Shown here in pieces: positions 1 through 5,975 of a DNA stretch of 15,007 nucleotides. Under the pieces are notes generated by a model. The model was not told where the DNA came from. It did no database searches and saw nothing but the letters and a program-made list of their open reading frames with translations. Position numbers and translations under genes: made by a program. The stretch comes from Candidatus Woesearchaeota archaeon (GTDB taxonomy: Archaea; Nanobdellota; Nanobdellia; Woesearchaeales; SM23-78). The DNA lies in the NCBI GenBank assembly GCA_016933095.1, contig JAFGBP010000033.1, positions 1-15,007 on the forward strand. Direction: 5' to 3'. Every line of letters begins with the position of its first letter. Positions within the stretch are counted from its first letter, which is position 1.

Positions 1-1018
1 CATCCTGGAGAAGAGGCCAAGGCAGCTCATAATGATGAGCCATCTCGGAAGCCCGAAGGGCAAGATCGTCGAAAAGCTCACGCTTGATAAGGTGAATAAC
101 CGCCTGACGCAGCTCCTCGGAAAGACAGTCTACAAGACGAAAGACTGTATCATCTCCAAGAGGATGCCGGGAGAGGGCTTGATACTTCTTGAGAACCTTC
201 GCTTCCACGAGGCTGAGGAGGAGGATGACGAGTCTTTTGCAAGGAAGCTTGCAAGCTACGCCGACGTTTATGTCAACGACGCTTTCGGGGTGTGCCATAG
301 GAAGCATGCGAGCGTGCATGCTATCACCAAGTTCCTGCCGGGGTGCGCTGGCCTTCTCATCAAGAAGGAGCTTGAGAATCTTGACATTGACCGGATGGAG
401 CGCCCGATATATGCCATTCTTGGAGGGGCAAAGCTCGGAACCAAGATCCCGCTCATCCAGAGGCTTCTTGTCAAGACTGACAAGGTGGTTGCGGGCGGAG
501 GGATGATATTCACATTCTACAAAGCTAAGGGTTGGGAGATCGGGGAGAGTATTATCGACAAGAATTACATGAAGAACGCGGAGATAATGAACAATAATGA
601 GAAGCTGTACTTGCCGGAGGACATTGTCGTGGCTGATTGCGACAAGAAGACTGAGATAAAGACAGTGGATGCTGACAAGATGACCAAGAAGACTATTGGC
701 CTTGACATTGGAGAGAAGAGCGTGAAGAGGATTAAGAAAATGCTGAAAGAGGCCAAGACCATACTTTGGAACGGTCCTCTAGGGTATTATGAGAAGCCTC
801 CTTTCGACGCAGCGACTAATGAAGTAGCGCGGTTCGTCGCCGACCTTGATTGCAGGAAGGTCATCGGCGGGGGTGATACTGCTGATGCAGTCCACAAGCT
901 CGAGCTTGAGGATAAGTTCACGTTCATAAGCAGCGGGGGAGGAGCCGCGCTTGAGGTATTATCAGGGGCGGTGCTTCCGGCTCTCAAGGCGCTTGATGAT
1001 AATGAGGTAGAGTTTTAA
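1..1018 (+). CDS. pgk: Phosphoglycerate kinase, 5' end cut off by window edge
   Basis: Interconverts 1,3-bisphosphoglycerate plus ADP and 3-phosphoglycerate plus ATP in cytosolic glycolysis or gluconeogenesis. The open frame runs in from the left edge (first full codon at base 2) and gives 338 visible residues. The family is usually about 390-415, so roughly 50-60 N-terminal residues are missing and the ATG codons at 32 and 35 are internal. Family motifs seen in order: SHLGSPKGK near the visible start, ENLRFH, VNDAFGVCHRKH, ILGGAKLGTKIPLI, GGGMIFTF, LWNGPLGYYE, GGGDTADAVHKL and the C-terminal FISSGGGAALEVLSG. HLG-type and GGGDTA motifs look more like bacterial PGKs than the HQSRPG form of many Euryarchaeota, which suggests old transfer (inference). 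Odd point: the usual Arg after HLG is Ser (codon 50-52). The stop TAA at 1016-1018 directly abuts the next ATG, so the two genes are probably co-translated. Confidence 0.96.
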   Translation, partial: ILEKRPRQLIMMSHLGSPKGKIVEKLTLDKVNNRLTQLLGKTVYKTKDCIISKRMPGEGLILLENLRFHEAEEEDDESFARKLASYADVYVNDAFGVCHRKHASVHAITKFLPGCAGLLIKKELENLDIDRMERPIYAILGGAKLGTKIPLIQRLLVKTDKVVAGGGMIFTFYKAKGWEIGESIIDKNYMKNAEIMNNNEKLYLPEDIVVADCDKKTEIKTVDADKMTKKTIGLDIGEKSVKRIKKMLKEAKTILWNGPLGYYEKPPFDAATNEVARFVADLDCRKVIGGGDTADAVHKLELEDKFTFISSGGGAALEVLSGAVLPALKALDDNEVEF

Positions 1019-1573
1019 ATGATTATAACTTTGGGGGGGACGCCTGGCAGCGGCAAGTCTACTGTCGGCAAGAGGCTCGCGAAGAGGCTTGGTTACAAGT
1101 TCTACAATGCAGGAGATGTTCGCCGGAAGTATGCGATAGATCACGGCATGACGTTGGAGGAGCTCAACAAGGCTGCTGAGAAGGATTCCACGTCTGATAA
1201 GCTCGTCGATGATTATCTTGCTGAGCTTGGCGAGAAGGAGGATGACTTCGTGATTGATTCCCGGCTCGGGTTTTATTTCATCAAGAAGAGCATCAAGGTT
1301 TTTATTGACGCAGAGGATGATGTCCGCGCCAAGAGGATCATGAAGGATAAGCGTTCGGAGGAGAGCTTTCGGGATCTTGAGGATGCGAAGAAGAAGATCA
1401 CACTCAGGCTTTTGTGCGACCGTAAGCGATACCAGAAGCTTTATGGCGTTGATCCTTACATTCCTGAGCAGTATGACTTGATAATTGACTCGTCCCATAA
1501 GTCTGTCGAGAGCATCGTGGGTGAGATCTATCGTTTTGCAGTGTTTAATTCTCATCCTCCGAAGAGAAGGTAA
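1019..1573 (+). CDS. cmk: Cytidylate kinase, archaeal type
   Basis: Phosphorylates CMP (and dCMP) to CDP with ATP in pyrimidine nucleotide salvage. The product is 184 residues, about normal for the short archaeal family. The N-terminus is a P-loop, GTPGSGKST at residues 7-15, followed by the family-typical FYNAGDVRRKYA and GMTLEELNKAAEKD region, where the acidic and basic residues bind the nucleoside monophosphate. VIDSRLGFYF around residue 80 and the basic lid stretch RAKRIMKDKRSEE around 104-120 also fit the family. The ATG follows the pgk TAA with no gap, so expression probably depends on the pgk transcript; no separate promoter is visible between them. An oligo-T run lies 18 bases after the stop. 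Recognition is from motifs; the split between CMP kinase and a related small NMP kinase is the main uncertainty. Confidence 0.9.
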   Translation: MIITLGGTPGSGKSTVGKRLAKRLGYKFYNAGDVRRKYAIDHGMTLEELNKAAEKDSTSDKLVDDYLAELGEKEDDFVIDSRLGFYFIKKSIKVFIDAEDDVRAKRIMKDKRSEESFRDLEDAKKKITLRLLCDRKRYQKLYGVDPYIPEQYDLIIDSSHKSVESIVGEIYRFAVFNSHPPKRR

Positions 1574-1590
1574 ATGATTGTTTGTCGTAG

Positions 1591-1596
1591 TTTTTT
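1591..1596 (+). terminator. Oligo-T terminator after pgk-cmk
   Basis: Six consecutive T residues 18 bases after the cmk stop. Archaeal RNA polymerase stops efficiently on short U tracts without a hairpin. No hairpin is seen here. The next gene has its own TATA box 90 bases on, which supports a transcript end here. Confidence 0.5.
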
Positions 1597-1683
1597 AGTA
1601 GCGATGTTCTTAGTGTTTCGGGTTGCTTCCTTGGTTTGAGAGTCTTGTTTTGCGTATTCTTGGTGTTTGGCAAAAAGAAAAGA

Positions 1684-1693
1684 TTTATATATA
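1684..1693 (+). promoter_or_regulatory. TATA box for the 1757-2391 gene pair
   Basis: TTTATATATA preceded by a purine-rich stretch (AAAAAGAAAAGA, 1672-1683) that fits a BRE element. A start site 22-27 bases downstream would fall near 1711-1716 and leave a leader of about 40 bases. That leader contains TGAGGT at 1744-1749, seven bases before the ATG at 1757. A short inverted repeat (TAGCT/AGCTA, 1710-1725) covers the predicted start site. Confidence 0.75.
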
Positions 1694-1756
1694 ACTTAAT
1701 CGATACTAATAGCTAAATTAAGCTACTGGAAGCCAAAATCAACTGAGGTTCGTTAG

Positions 1757-2005
1757 ATGAAAGCTTGCAACGGAGATAACAAAACCCAAACGCCAAAAAA
1801 TGTTGAACTAGTAGCCAGAACGCCAACGAATGAGGGAATAGAGATTACAAGGTTAGAACCAGTGATCATTGAGGTGGCGCAGGACGAAGAAACGTTCTCC
1901 CACCTCATCCTCTTCGAAATGAACGCGAAAGTCAACGTCGAAGACGAAGAGATAGTGGTGGACGGCGGGATAAAAGAGACAATCTACCAGATGAAAGAAT
2001 TCTAG
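1757..2005 (+). CDS. Small acidic protein of unknown function
   Basis: I do not recognise this 82-residue protein. It has a polar N-terminus (about residues 1-25), alternating hydrophobic strands around GIEITRLEPVIIEVAQ (26-41) and AKVNVEDEEIVVDGG (about 57-71), and many Glu and Asp residues. This pattern suggests a small beta-rich soluble domain. There is no signal peptide, membrane segment or cysteine cluster. The start is supported by TGAGGT seven bases upstream and by a strong TATA box at 1684-1693. The next gene begins 32 bases after the stop on the same strand with its own ribosome-binding sequence, so the two probably form a small operon. Codon use resembles the neighbours. It is likely a real gene, but the function is unknown. 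Confidence 0.7.
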   Translation: MKACNGDNKTQTPKNVELVARTPTNEGIEITRLEPVIIEVAQDEETFSHLILFEMNAKVNVEDEEIVVDGGIKETIYQMKEF

Positions 2006-2037
2006 GACGCACCAAAAAAAGCTGAGAGGGATATGAT

Positions 2038-2391
2038 ATGGAAAGAAGCGTGTTGTTGCCCGAGAGGGAAAGAGTGATAAAAAGAGGCATGGCAGAGCTA
2101 AAAGAACAGGTCAGCCAATTCTTGTACAACAACTTCATAGACTTCGACAGGGACGTCGGCGTCAAGATACAGGATTACACCTTCAACCCATCATTCATAA
2201 TAAGGAAGAGCCACATCATAATAGACTGTTTTGTACGGGCCAATAACCAGGACGCAGAGTACGAGAAAAGAAAGAGGCTATACGAAAGCGACGGAGTGAA
2301 GTACGTAACCCTTGACCTCAGCAACGTCGCGTACCAGAACGTAAGTCATGTCCTAAGCCAAGAACTTCCCAAACTAGGGTGTACTATCTAA
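2038..2391 (+). CDS. Unknown protein, possible degenerate PD-(D/E)XK-like fold
   Basis: 117 residues; no family recognised with certainty. Start chosen for GAGAGGG at 2024-2030, seven bases before the ATG. The second half resembles the pattern of small restriction-endonuclease-like domains (DUF559/VSR type): a strand FNPSFIIRKSHIIIDCFV (about residues 50-67), a charged helix AEYEKRKRLYESDGV (about 73-87), a strand KYVTLDLSN, then a final helix VSHVLSQEL. In active nucleases the first strand carries Asp-Phe and the second Glu-x-Asp or Glu-x-Lys. Here these positions read Ser-Phe and Asp-Cys-Phe, so catalysis looks lost or altered. This fold reading is inference from pattern only. The gene follows the 82-residue gene in the same small operon and lies just upstream of the methyltransferase gene. 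Confidence 0.65.
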   Translation: MERSVLLPERERVIKRGMAELKEQVSQFLYNNFIDFDRDVGVKIQDYTFNPSFIIRKSHIIIDCFVRANNQDAEYEKRKRLYESDGVKYVTLDLSNVAYQNVSHVLSQELPKLGCTI

Positions 2392-2417
2392 ACAAAGCCA
2401 AAAAAAAGCAATGGAAA

Positions 2418-2428
2418 GATATTAAAAA
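2418..2428 (+). promoter_or_regulatory. A/T-rich promoter for the methyltransferase gene
   Basis: GATATTAAAAA preceded by a purine run. Its centre lies about 27 bases before the ATG at 2451, the spacing expected if transcription begins at or next to the start codon (leaderless mRNA). It is weaker than the canonical TTTATA boxes elsewhere in this window. Confidence 0.45.
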
Positions 2429-2450
2429 GATCCTTCATTCTAAAAAGAGC

Positions 2451-3452
2451 ATGAGTGAAAGCCAGACAGAGGATAAGCCAGCCACAGAACAGATTCCCTC
2501 TGCCAAGAACGTCGTCGTGAAGGAGAAGTTCGAGGAAAGGTACAAGTCCATCCTGGGTGAACGATACGACGAGTTCATGTGCTATTCGACAAGCTACGTG
2601 CGCAAGAGCATAAGGGTCAACACTCTTAAGAAAGGTGTTAAAGAAGTGCTGGAAGGGCTCTCGAAGAACTGGACCCTCACTAAGATACCTTGGTGCGACA
2701 CGGGCTTCTGGCTCGACCACAAAGGAGAGGGAGATGACAAGAGATACGACATCGGGAACACGCTCGAACACATCCTAGGACAGATCTATGTCCAGGACGC
2801 TGCAAGCATGATACCGCCTGTCGTCTTGGATCCTCAGCCGGGCGAGACAGTCCTTGACATGTGCGCAGCGCCAGGCTCAAAGACGAGCCAGATGGCAGCC
2901 ATGATGAAGAATACAGGGACATTGATCGCCAATGACCTCCAGGGAAGCAGGCTAAAGGCCCTCGGCATAAACCTCCAGCGCATGGGCGTCATCAATACCA
3001 TCTGCACCCAGATGGCAGGGAGCAGGTTCTCAAGAGGTACCATAAAGTTCGACCGCGTGCTCGTAGACGCGCCCTGCTCAGGCACAGGCACAATCAGGAA
3101 GGCATTCATCAACCTGAAGATGTGGAGCCCAGGACTCGTGCGCAAGTTCTCCTCCACCCAAAAGCCGCTTATCCAGGCAGGATTCGACCTGCTCAAGCCC
3201 GGCGGGACAATGGTCTACTCTACGTGCACGATGGAGCCAGAAGAGAACGAGATGATAATCAACTGGCTGCTAGAGAAGAACCCGGACGCAAGAGTCGAGG
3301 AGATCAAGCTTGACATCAAGAGAAGCCCGTGCATGCTCGAGTATGACGGGAAGAAGCTAAACCCTGAAGTCGCAAAGACGCTTCGCATATGGCCCCAGGA
3401 CAATGATACCGAGGGCTTTTATGTGGCGAAGATCGTGAAGAAGAAAGATTGA
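2451..3452 (+). CDS. tRNA/rRNA cytosine-5 methyltransferase, NSUN/RsmB (NOL1/NOP2/sun) family
   Basis: SAM-dependent enzyme that methylates carbon 5 of cytosine in tRNA or rRNA. 333 residues from the chosen start. The frame is open upstream to 2379, but that stretch is Lys-rich, overlaps the previous gene and contains the promoter, so the ATG at 2451 is preferred. Visible parts: RKSIRVNTLK (51-60) of the N-terminal substrate domain; SAM motif I VLDMCAAPGSKTSQMA (134-149); the acidic turn IANDLQ; motif IV VDAPCSGTGT with Cys209; and motif VI STCTMEPEENE with Cys259. Both conserved cysteines are present, the motif VI one being the nucleophile and the motif IV one the release residue. FEERYKSIL and the C-terminal IWPQDNDTEGFYVAKI also fit. 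The exact target RNA cannot be read from the sequence. It converges with the rpo operon. Confidence 0.93.
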   Translation: MSESQTEDKPATEQIPSAKNVVVKEKFEERYKSILGERYDEFMCYSTSYVRKSIRVNTLKKGVKEVLEGLSKNWTLTKIPWCDTGFWLDHKGEGDDKRYDIGNTLEHILGQIYVQDAASMIPPVVLDPQPGETVLDMCAAPGSKTSQMAAMMKNTGTLIANDLQGSRLKALGINLQRMGVINTICTQMAGSRFSRGTIKFDRVLVDAPCSGTGTIRKAFINLKMWSPGLVRKFSSTQKPLIQAGFDLLKPGGTMVYSTCTMEPEENEMIINWLLEKNPDARVEEIKLDIKRSPCMLEYDGKKLNPEVAKTLRIWPQDNDTEGFYVAKIVKKKD

Positions 3453-3455
3453 GAG

Positions 3456-3493
3456 CGCCGCCTTTATCAAAATAGAGTTCTGACCAGGCGGCG
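3456..3493. repeat. GC-rich inverted repeat in the convergent gap
   Basis: CGCCGCC (3456-3462) is complementary to GGCGGCG (3487-3493) across a 24-base loop, four bases after the methyltransferase stop. It is the only GC-rich palindrome in the gap between two converging transcripts. It may protect or terminate the plus-strand mRNA; no clear T run follows on that strand. Confidence 0.45.
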
Positions 3494-3508
3494 GTTGATG
3501 ACAAGACA

Positions 3509-3547
3509 GAAAAACAAAGATAAACATGAAAGATAAAGTTGAAAAAG
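3509..3547 (-). terminator. T-tract terminator region of the rpo-rps12 operon
   Basis: Read on the minus strand, two T-rich runs follow the rps12 stop: CTTTTTC at 3541-3547 and TTTGTTTTTC at 3509-3518. Such tracts are sufficient for archaeal termination. No minus-strand gene follows, which makes this the probable end of the operon transcript. Confidence 0.5.
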
Positions 3548-3584
3548 TTTCTTGAAAAGAATCTGGATGATAGGATAAGAAGCC

Positions 3585-4022
3585 TTACTTCCTTGCCTTC
3601 TCGAGCTTTCCGTGAAGCAAAGCGTCCAGGCTCTGGTCGTTGACCTTGATAACCTGCCACCTGACTCCAGGGATGTCTCCTTTGGACCTGCCCATCTTCC
3701 CGCCGATGCACTCCACCACGACCTGATCGTGCTCGTCGACGAGCTTCGTCGCTCCGTCGCCCGGACAGAATGCAGTGACCTGCTTGCCATTCTTGATAAG
3801 CTGCACGCGCACGCACTTCCTCATAGCAGAGTTAGGCTGCTTTGCCTCGAGCTGGACCTTCTCAAGCACTATGCCTGAGCCCTGGCTCGCGCCCTCAAGA
3901 GGATCTGACCTCTCCTTAACGCTCCTAGCGCTCTTGACAAACCACTTGTTGTGCCAATTACCTTCCTTTCGTCTTCCCTTAAGCTTCTTTGCAGCGTTCA
4001 AACCTGTGCTCTTCTTACCCAT
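3585..4022 (-). CDS. rps12: 30S ribosomal protein uS12 (S12)
   Basis: Component of the small-subunit decoding centre. 145 residues, the usual archaeal/eukaryotic (S23e-like) length. Motifs: N-terminal GKKSTGLNAAKKLKGRRK, KWFVKSAR, the decoding loop LEAKQPNSAMRKCVRVQLIK around residues 57-76, and GDIPGVRWQVIKVNDQSL near the end. The PNSA turn that touches the decoding helix is intact. Start supported by AAAGGTGAT, an extended match to the archaeal anti-Shine-Dalgarno sequence, six bases before the ATG. It is the last gene of the operon, 16 bases after nusA. In many Archaea S7 and the elongation factor genes follow S12, but here the operon ends at T tracts and faces a convergent gene. Confidence 0.98.
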   Translation of the reverse strand: MGKKSTGLNAAKKLKGRRKEGNWHNKWFVKSARSVKERSDPLEGASQGSGIVLEKVQLEAKQPNSAMRKCVRVQLIKNGKQVTAFCPGDGATKLVDEHDQVVVECIGGKMGRSKGDIPGVRWQVIKVNDQSLDALLHGKLEKARK

Positions 4023-4038
4023 GTCAATATCACCTTTC

Positions 4039-4458
4039 TTATACGACTTTTATCTCCTGGACCGTGTAGTACTTACCCACGATCTTCTCCAGGTTCCGAA
4101 GATTCTGGGCCTTTATTCCTATGAGGAGGCCTTTTGTCTTGGTATCGGAACCTACGATTGTGACGATGTCCCCTTCCTCAGAGATCCCTTCAATCTTCAG
4201 AGGGGTTATGTAATTCTTAATGAAACCAAGCCTAGTCGGGCTGAATTCCACTATTTTAATCTTTCTGTTGAGCAGCTTCTCGATCTTAGGAACGTTCTCC
4301 TTGTTCTTGCCAAGCGCCTTACCAAGCTCGCCAGGCTCAACAAGAAACACCAGCTTCTCCCTGTCGAAAAAACAGTCCTTAAGCTTTGCATGAGTGATCT
4401 TATCAAACAAGCCCATGAGCTTCAACATGTCCGTGTCAAACGATATTTTCTCAGTCAT
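4039..4458 (-). CDS. nusA: NusA-like KH-domain transcription/translation factor
   Basis: Archaeal NusA-like protein made only of two KH RNA-binding domains, without the N-terminal and S1 domains of bacterial NusA. 139 residues from the chosen start. KH1 has the loop GKALGKNKENVPKIEKLL (about residues 46-63); KH2 has KGLLIGIKAQNLRNLEKI near the C-terminus. The position between L30e and S12 is the standard place of this gene in Archaea. Start choice: GAGGT at 4468-4472 lies directly against an upstream in-frame ATG (4467), too close to act, but nine bases before the ATG at 4458, so the latter is preferred. It probably binds nascent RNA or rRNA; its exact role in Archaea is not settled. Confidence 0.93.
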   Translation of the reverse strand: MTEKISFDTDMLKLMGLFDKITHAKLKDCFFDREKLVFLVEPGELGKALGKNKENVPKIEKLLNRKIKIVEFSPTRLGFIKNYITPLKIEGISEEGDIVTIVGSDTKTKGLLIGIKAQNLRNLEKIVGKYYTVQEIKVV

Positions 4459-4486
4459 TTTGGTCATACCTCAAAAAGTTTAATCC

Positions 4487-4771
4487 TCATCTCCTCTTTG
4501 CTGCCCCACTGGACTTCTTGAGCCCGAGAACCGCGATGCTAAAAGGCTTCTTGCAAAGAGTCCCAAGCTCGTCGTTAGGGATCTCCAAAGTCTCAACCTC
4601 GACGCTTTTGAGCGAAGCAAACCTCTTCACATCCTCCACAACCGCAGCAGGAGCATTCTTCGCCAAGAGAACCTTCTCGAGCTCTCCTCTCCTAAGCAGC
4701 TTCAATACCTCATCAGAGCCCACTACCAGGCTCTCGTTCTTCCAAAGCTTCTTTATCTCGTTAACATCCAT
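4487..4771 (-). CDS. rpl30e: 50S ribosomal protein eL30 (L30e)
   Basis: Small L7Ae-superfamily protein of the archaeal/eukaryotic large subunit that binds kink-turn-type RNA. 94 residues from the chosen start (family about 100). Typical features: DVNEIKKLWKNESLVVGSDE at the N-terminus, KLLRRGELEKVLLAKNAP (helix and strand with the conserved Ala-x-Asn), the strand VEVETLEIPNDELGTLCKKP and the closing SIAVLGL. The first in-frame ATG (4777) follows AAGGTG by one base; the second (4771) has a seven-base spacing and is preferred. It lies between rpoA2 and nusA, as in most archaeal rpo operons. Confidence 0.95.
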   Translation of the reverse strand: MDVNEIKKLWKNESLVVGSDEVLKLLRRGELEKVLLAKNAPAAVVEDVKRFASLKSVEVETLEIPNDELGTLCKKPFSIAVLGLKKSSGAAKRR

Positions 4772-4818
4772 TTTCATGCACCTTCAACACATCTTATCCG
4801 CATTTCGCCCTTAACCTC

Positions 4819-5964
4819 TTACCTCTTAGCTTTCTTGTCAGGCTTCGTGACAAGCATAGGCAAGCCAGTCCCGACAGGAACAGGCTGATTTATCATAACG
4901 TTCTCTATGACGGAGTTCAGATTATCAGTCTCTCCAACCATGCTCGCATTGATCACGTGCCTGATAGGCGTCTCGAACGAAGCTCTCGCAAGCACACTAG
5001 GCTTCTCCTTCACAATACCATACCTGCTGACACCCCTAACACGGCCCGACATAGTCATGGCGTCGGAGATGAGAAGAACATGCCTCATATCCAAGGCAAT
5101 ACCCTGGTCCTTCAAGACCTTCAGCATCTCCCTAATTATAGCTTCCCTTGCAGCCTCAATCCCAAAAATTGACTCTATCTCTGAAATGGAGTTAGTATAA
5201 ACCCTGCTCTTATCAACTACATCGCTCTTCAAGATCTCCTTCATATTGCTGCCTGCAGTCACGATAACGAACTCATCACCCCTCTTGACAGGCAAGACCT
5301 GAGTAATTCCTTTAATGCCGTCGATGTGAACTTCCTTCAGCTTCTCCTTAAGCTTATATATAAGGCCCAGAGCGTCGTCGCCGCTAGCCTTTATCCTAAT
5401 TCCCGCGTCCTTGAGTATCTTAACATCCAAACCCTTCATGGCCTTCACAAGTATCTTAGTGATCGCCCCCTGAGTGATATTCCTCTCCTTCAAGGCCTTC
5501 TCATCCAAGAGCATCTGCATCTCAGTCTCTGCAATGTCGATGTTGATCTCCTTGATGTACTCCTTAAGCCTAGTCTCCTTGAAGCTCTCAGCAATCTGCC
5601 TGATGTCCTTGCCCTCGGAATAAGGCTTCTTCAGGTAGATCTCCATCATCTTGGTGCTGATCTCGACCCTGCCGTCAAGAATCTCGATGAGCCTTGGAAG
5701 ACCCGTAGTGACGTTCATCTCTGAAACTCCAGCGAAGTGGAACGTGTTCAGAGTCATCTGAGTACCTGGCTCTCCAATAGACTCCGCAGTCACGAGGCCC
5801 ACGCACTCGCCAGGCTCTGCCAAGCTCGTCCTATACTCCTCGACGACAGTGCTCATTATCTTCTTGAACTTGGAATCGCTCACCTTGTCAGGAAGCTCTG
5901 CATCCAGATCTTCCAATATCTTCAAAGGCAATGTCCCGACGTATGATCTTAGTTCTGCTCTCAT
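4819..5964 (-). CDS. rpoA2: DNA-directed RNA polymerase subunit A'' (RpoA2)
   Basis: C-terminal part of the split largest RNA polymerase subunit. It joins A', B', B'' and the small subunits in the core enzyme. 381 residues from the chosen start, typical for A''. Contains GECVGLVTAESIGEPGTQMT and the trigger loop TLNTFHFAGVSEMNVTTGLP, including the catalytic His in TFHFAG, then RLIEIL and the C-terminal jaw/cleft region ending with RGVSRYGI, VLARASFETP and a basic tail. Three in-frame ATGs occur at 5979, 5970 and 5964. The first overlaps the rpoA1 stop as ATGA, but GAGAGGG lies between it and the third, with six-base spacing to 5964, which is therefore preferred. Translation is probably coupled to rpoA1. 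Confidence 0.97.
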   Translation of the reverse strand: MRAELRSYVGTLPLKILEDLDAELPDKVSDSKFKKIMSTVVEEYRTSLAEPGECVGLVTAESIGEPGTQMTLNTFHFAGVSEMNVTTGLPRLIEILDGRVEISTKMMEIYLKKPYSEGKDIRQIAESFKETRLKEYIKEINIDIAETEMQMLLDEKALKERNITQGAITKILVKAMKGLDVKILKDAGIRIKASGDDALGLIYKLKEKLKEVHIDGIKGITQVLPVKRGDEFVIVTAGSNMKEILKSDVVDKSRVYTNSISEIESIFGIEAAREAIIREMLKVLKDQGIALDMRHVLLISDAMTMSGRVRGVSRYGIVKEKPSVLARASFETPIRHVINASMVGETDNLNSVIENVMINQPVPVGTGLPMLVTKPDKKAKR

Positions 5965-5975
5965 CTTCATCCCTC

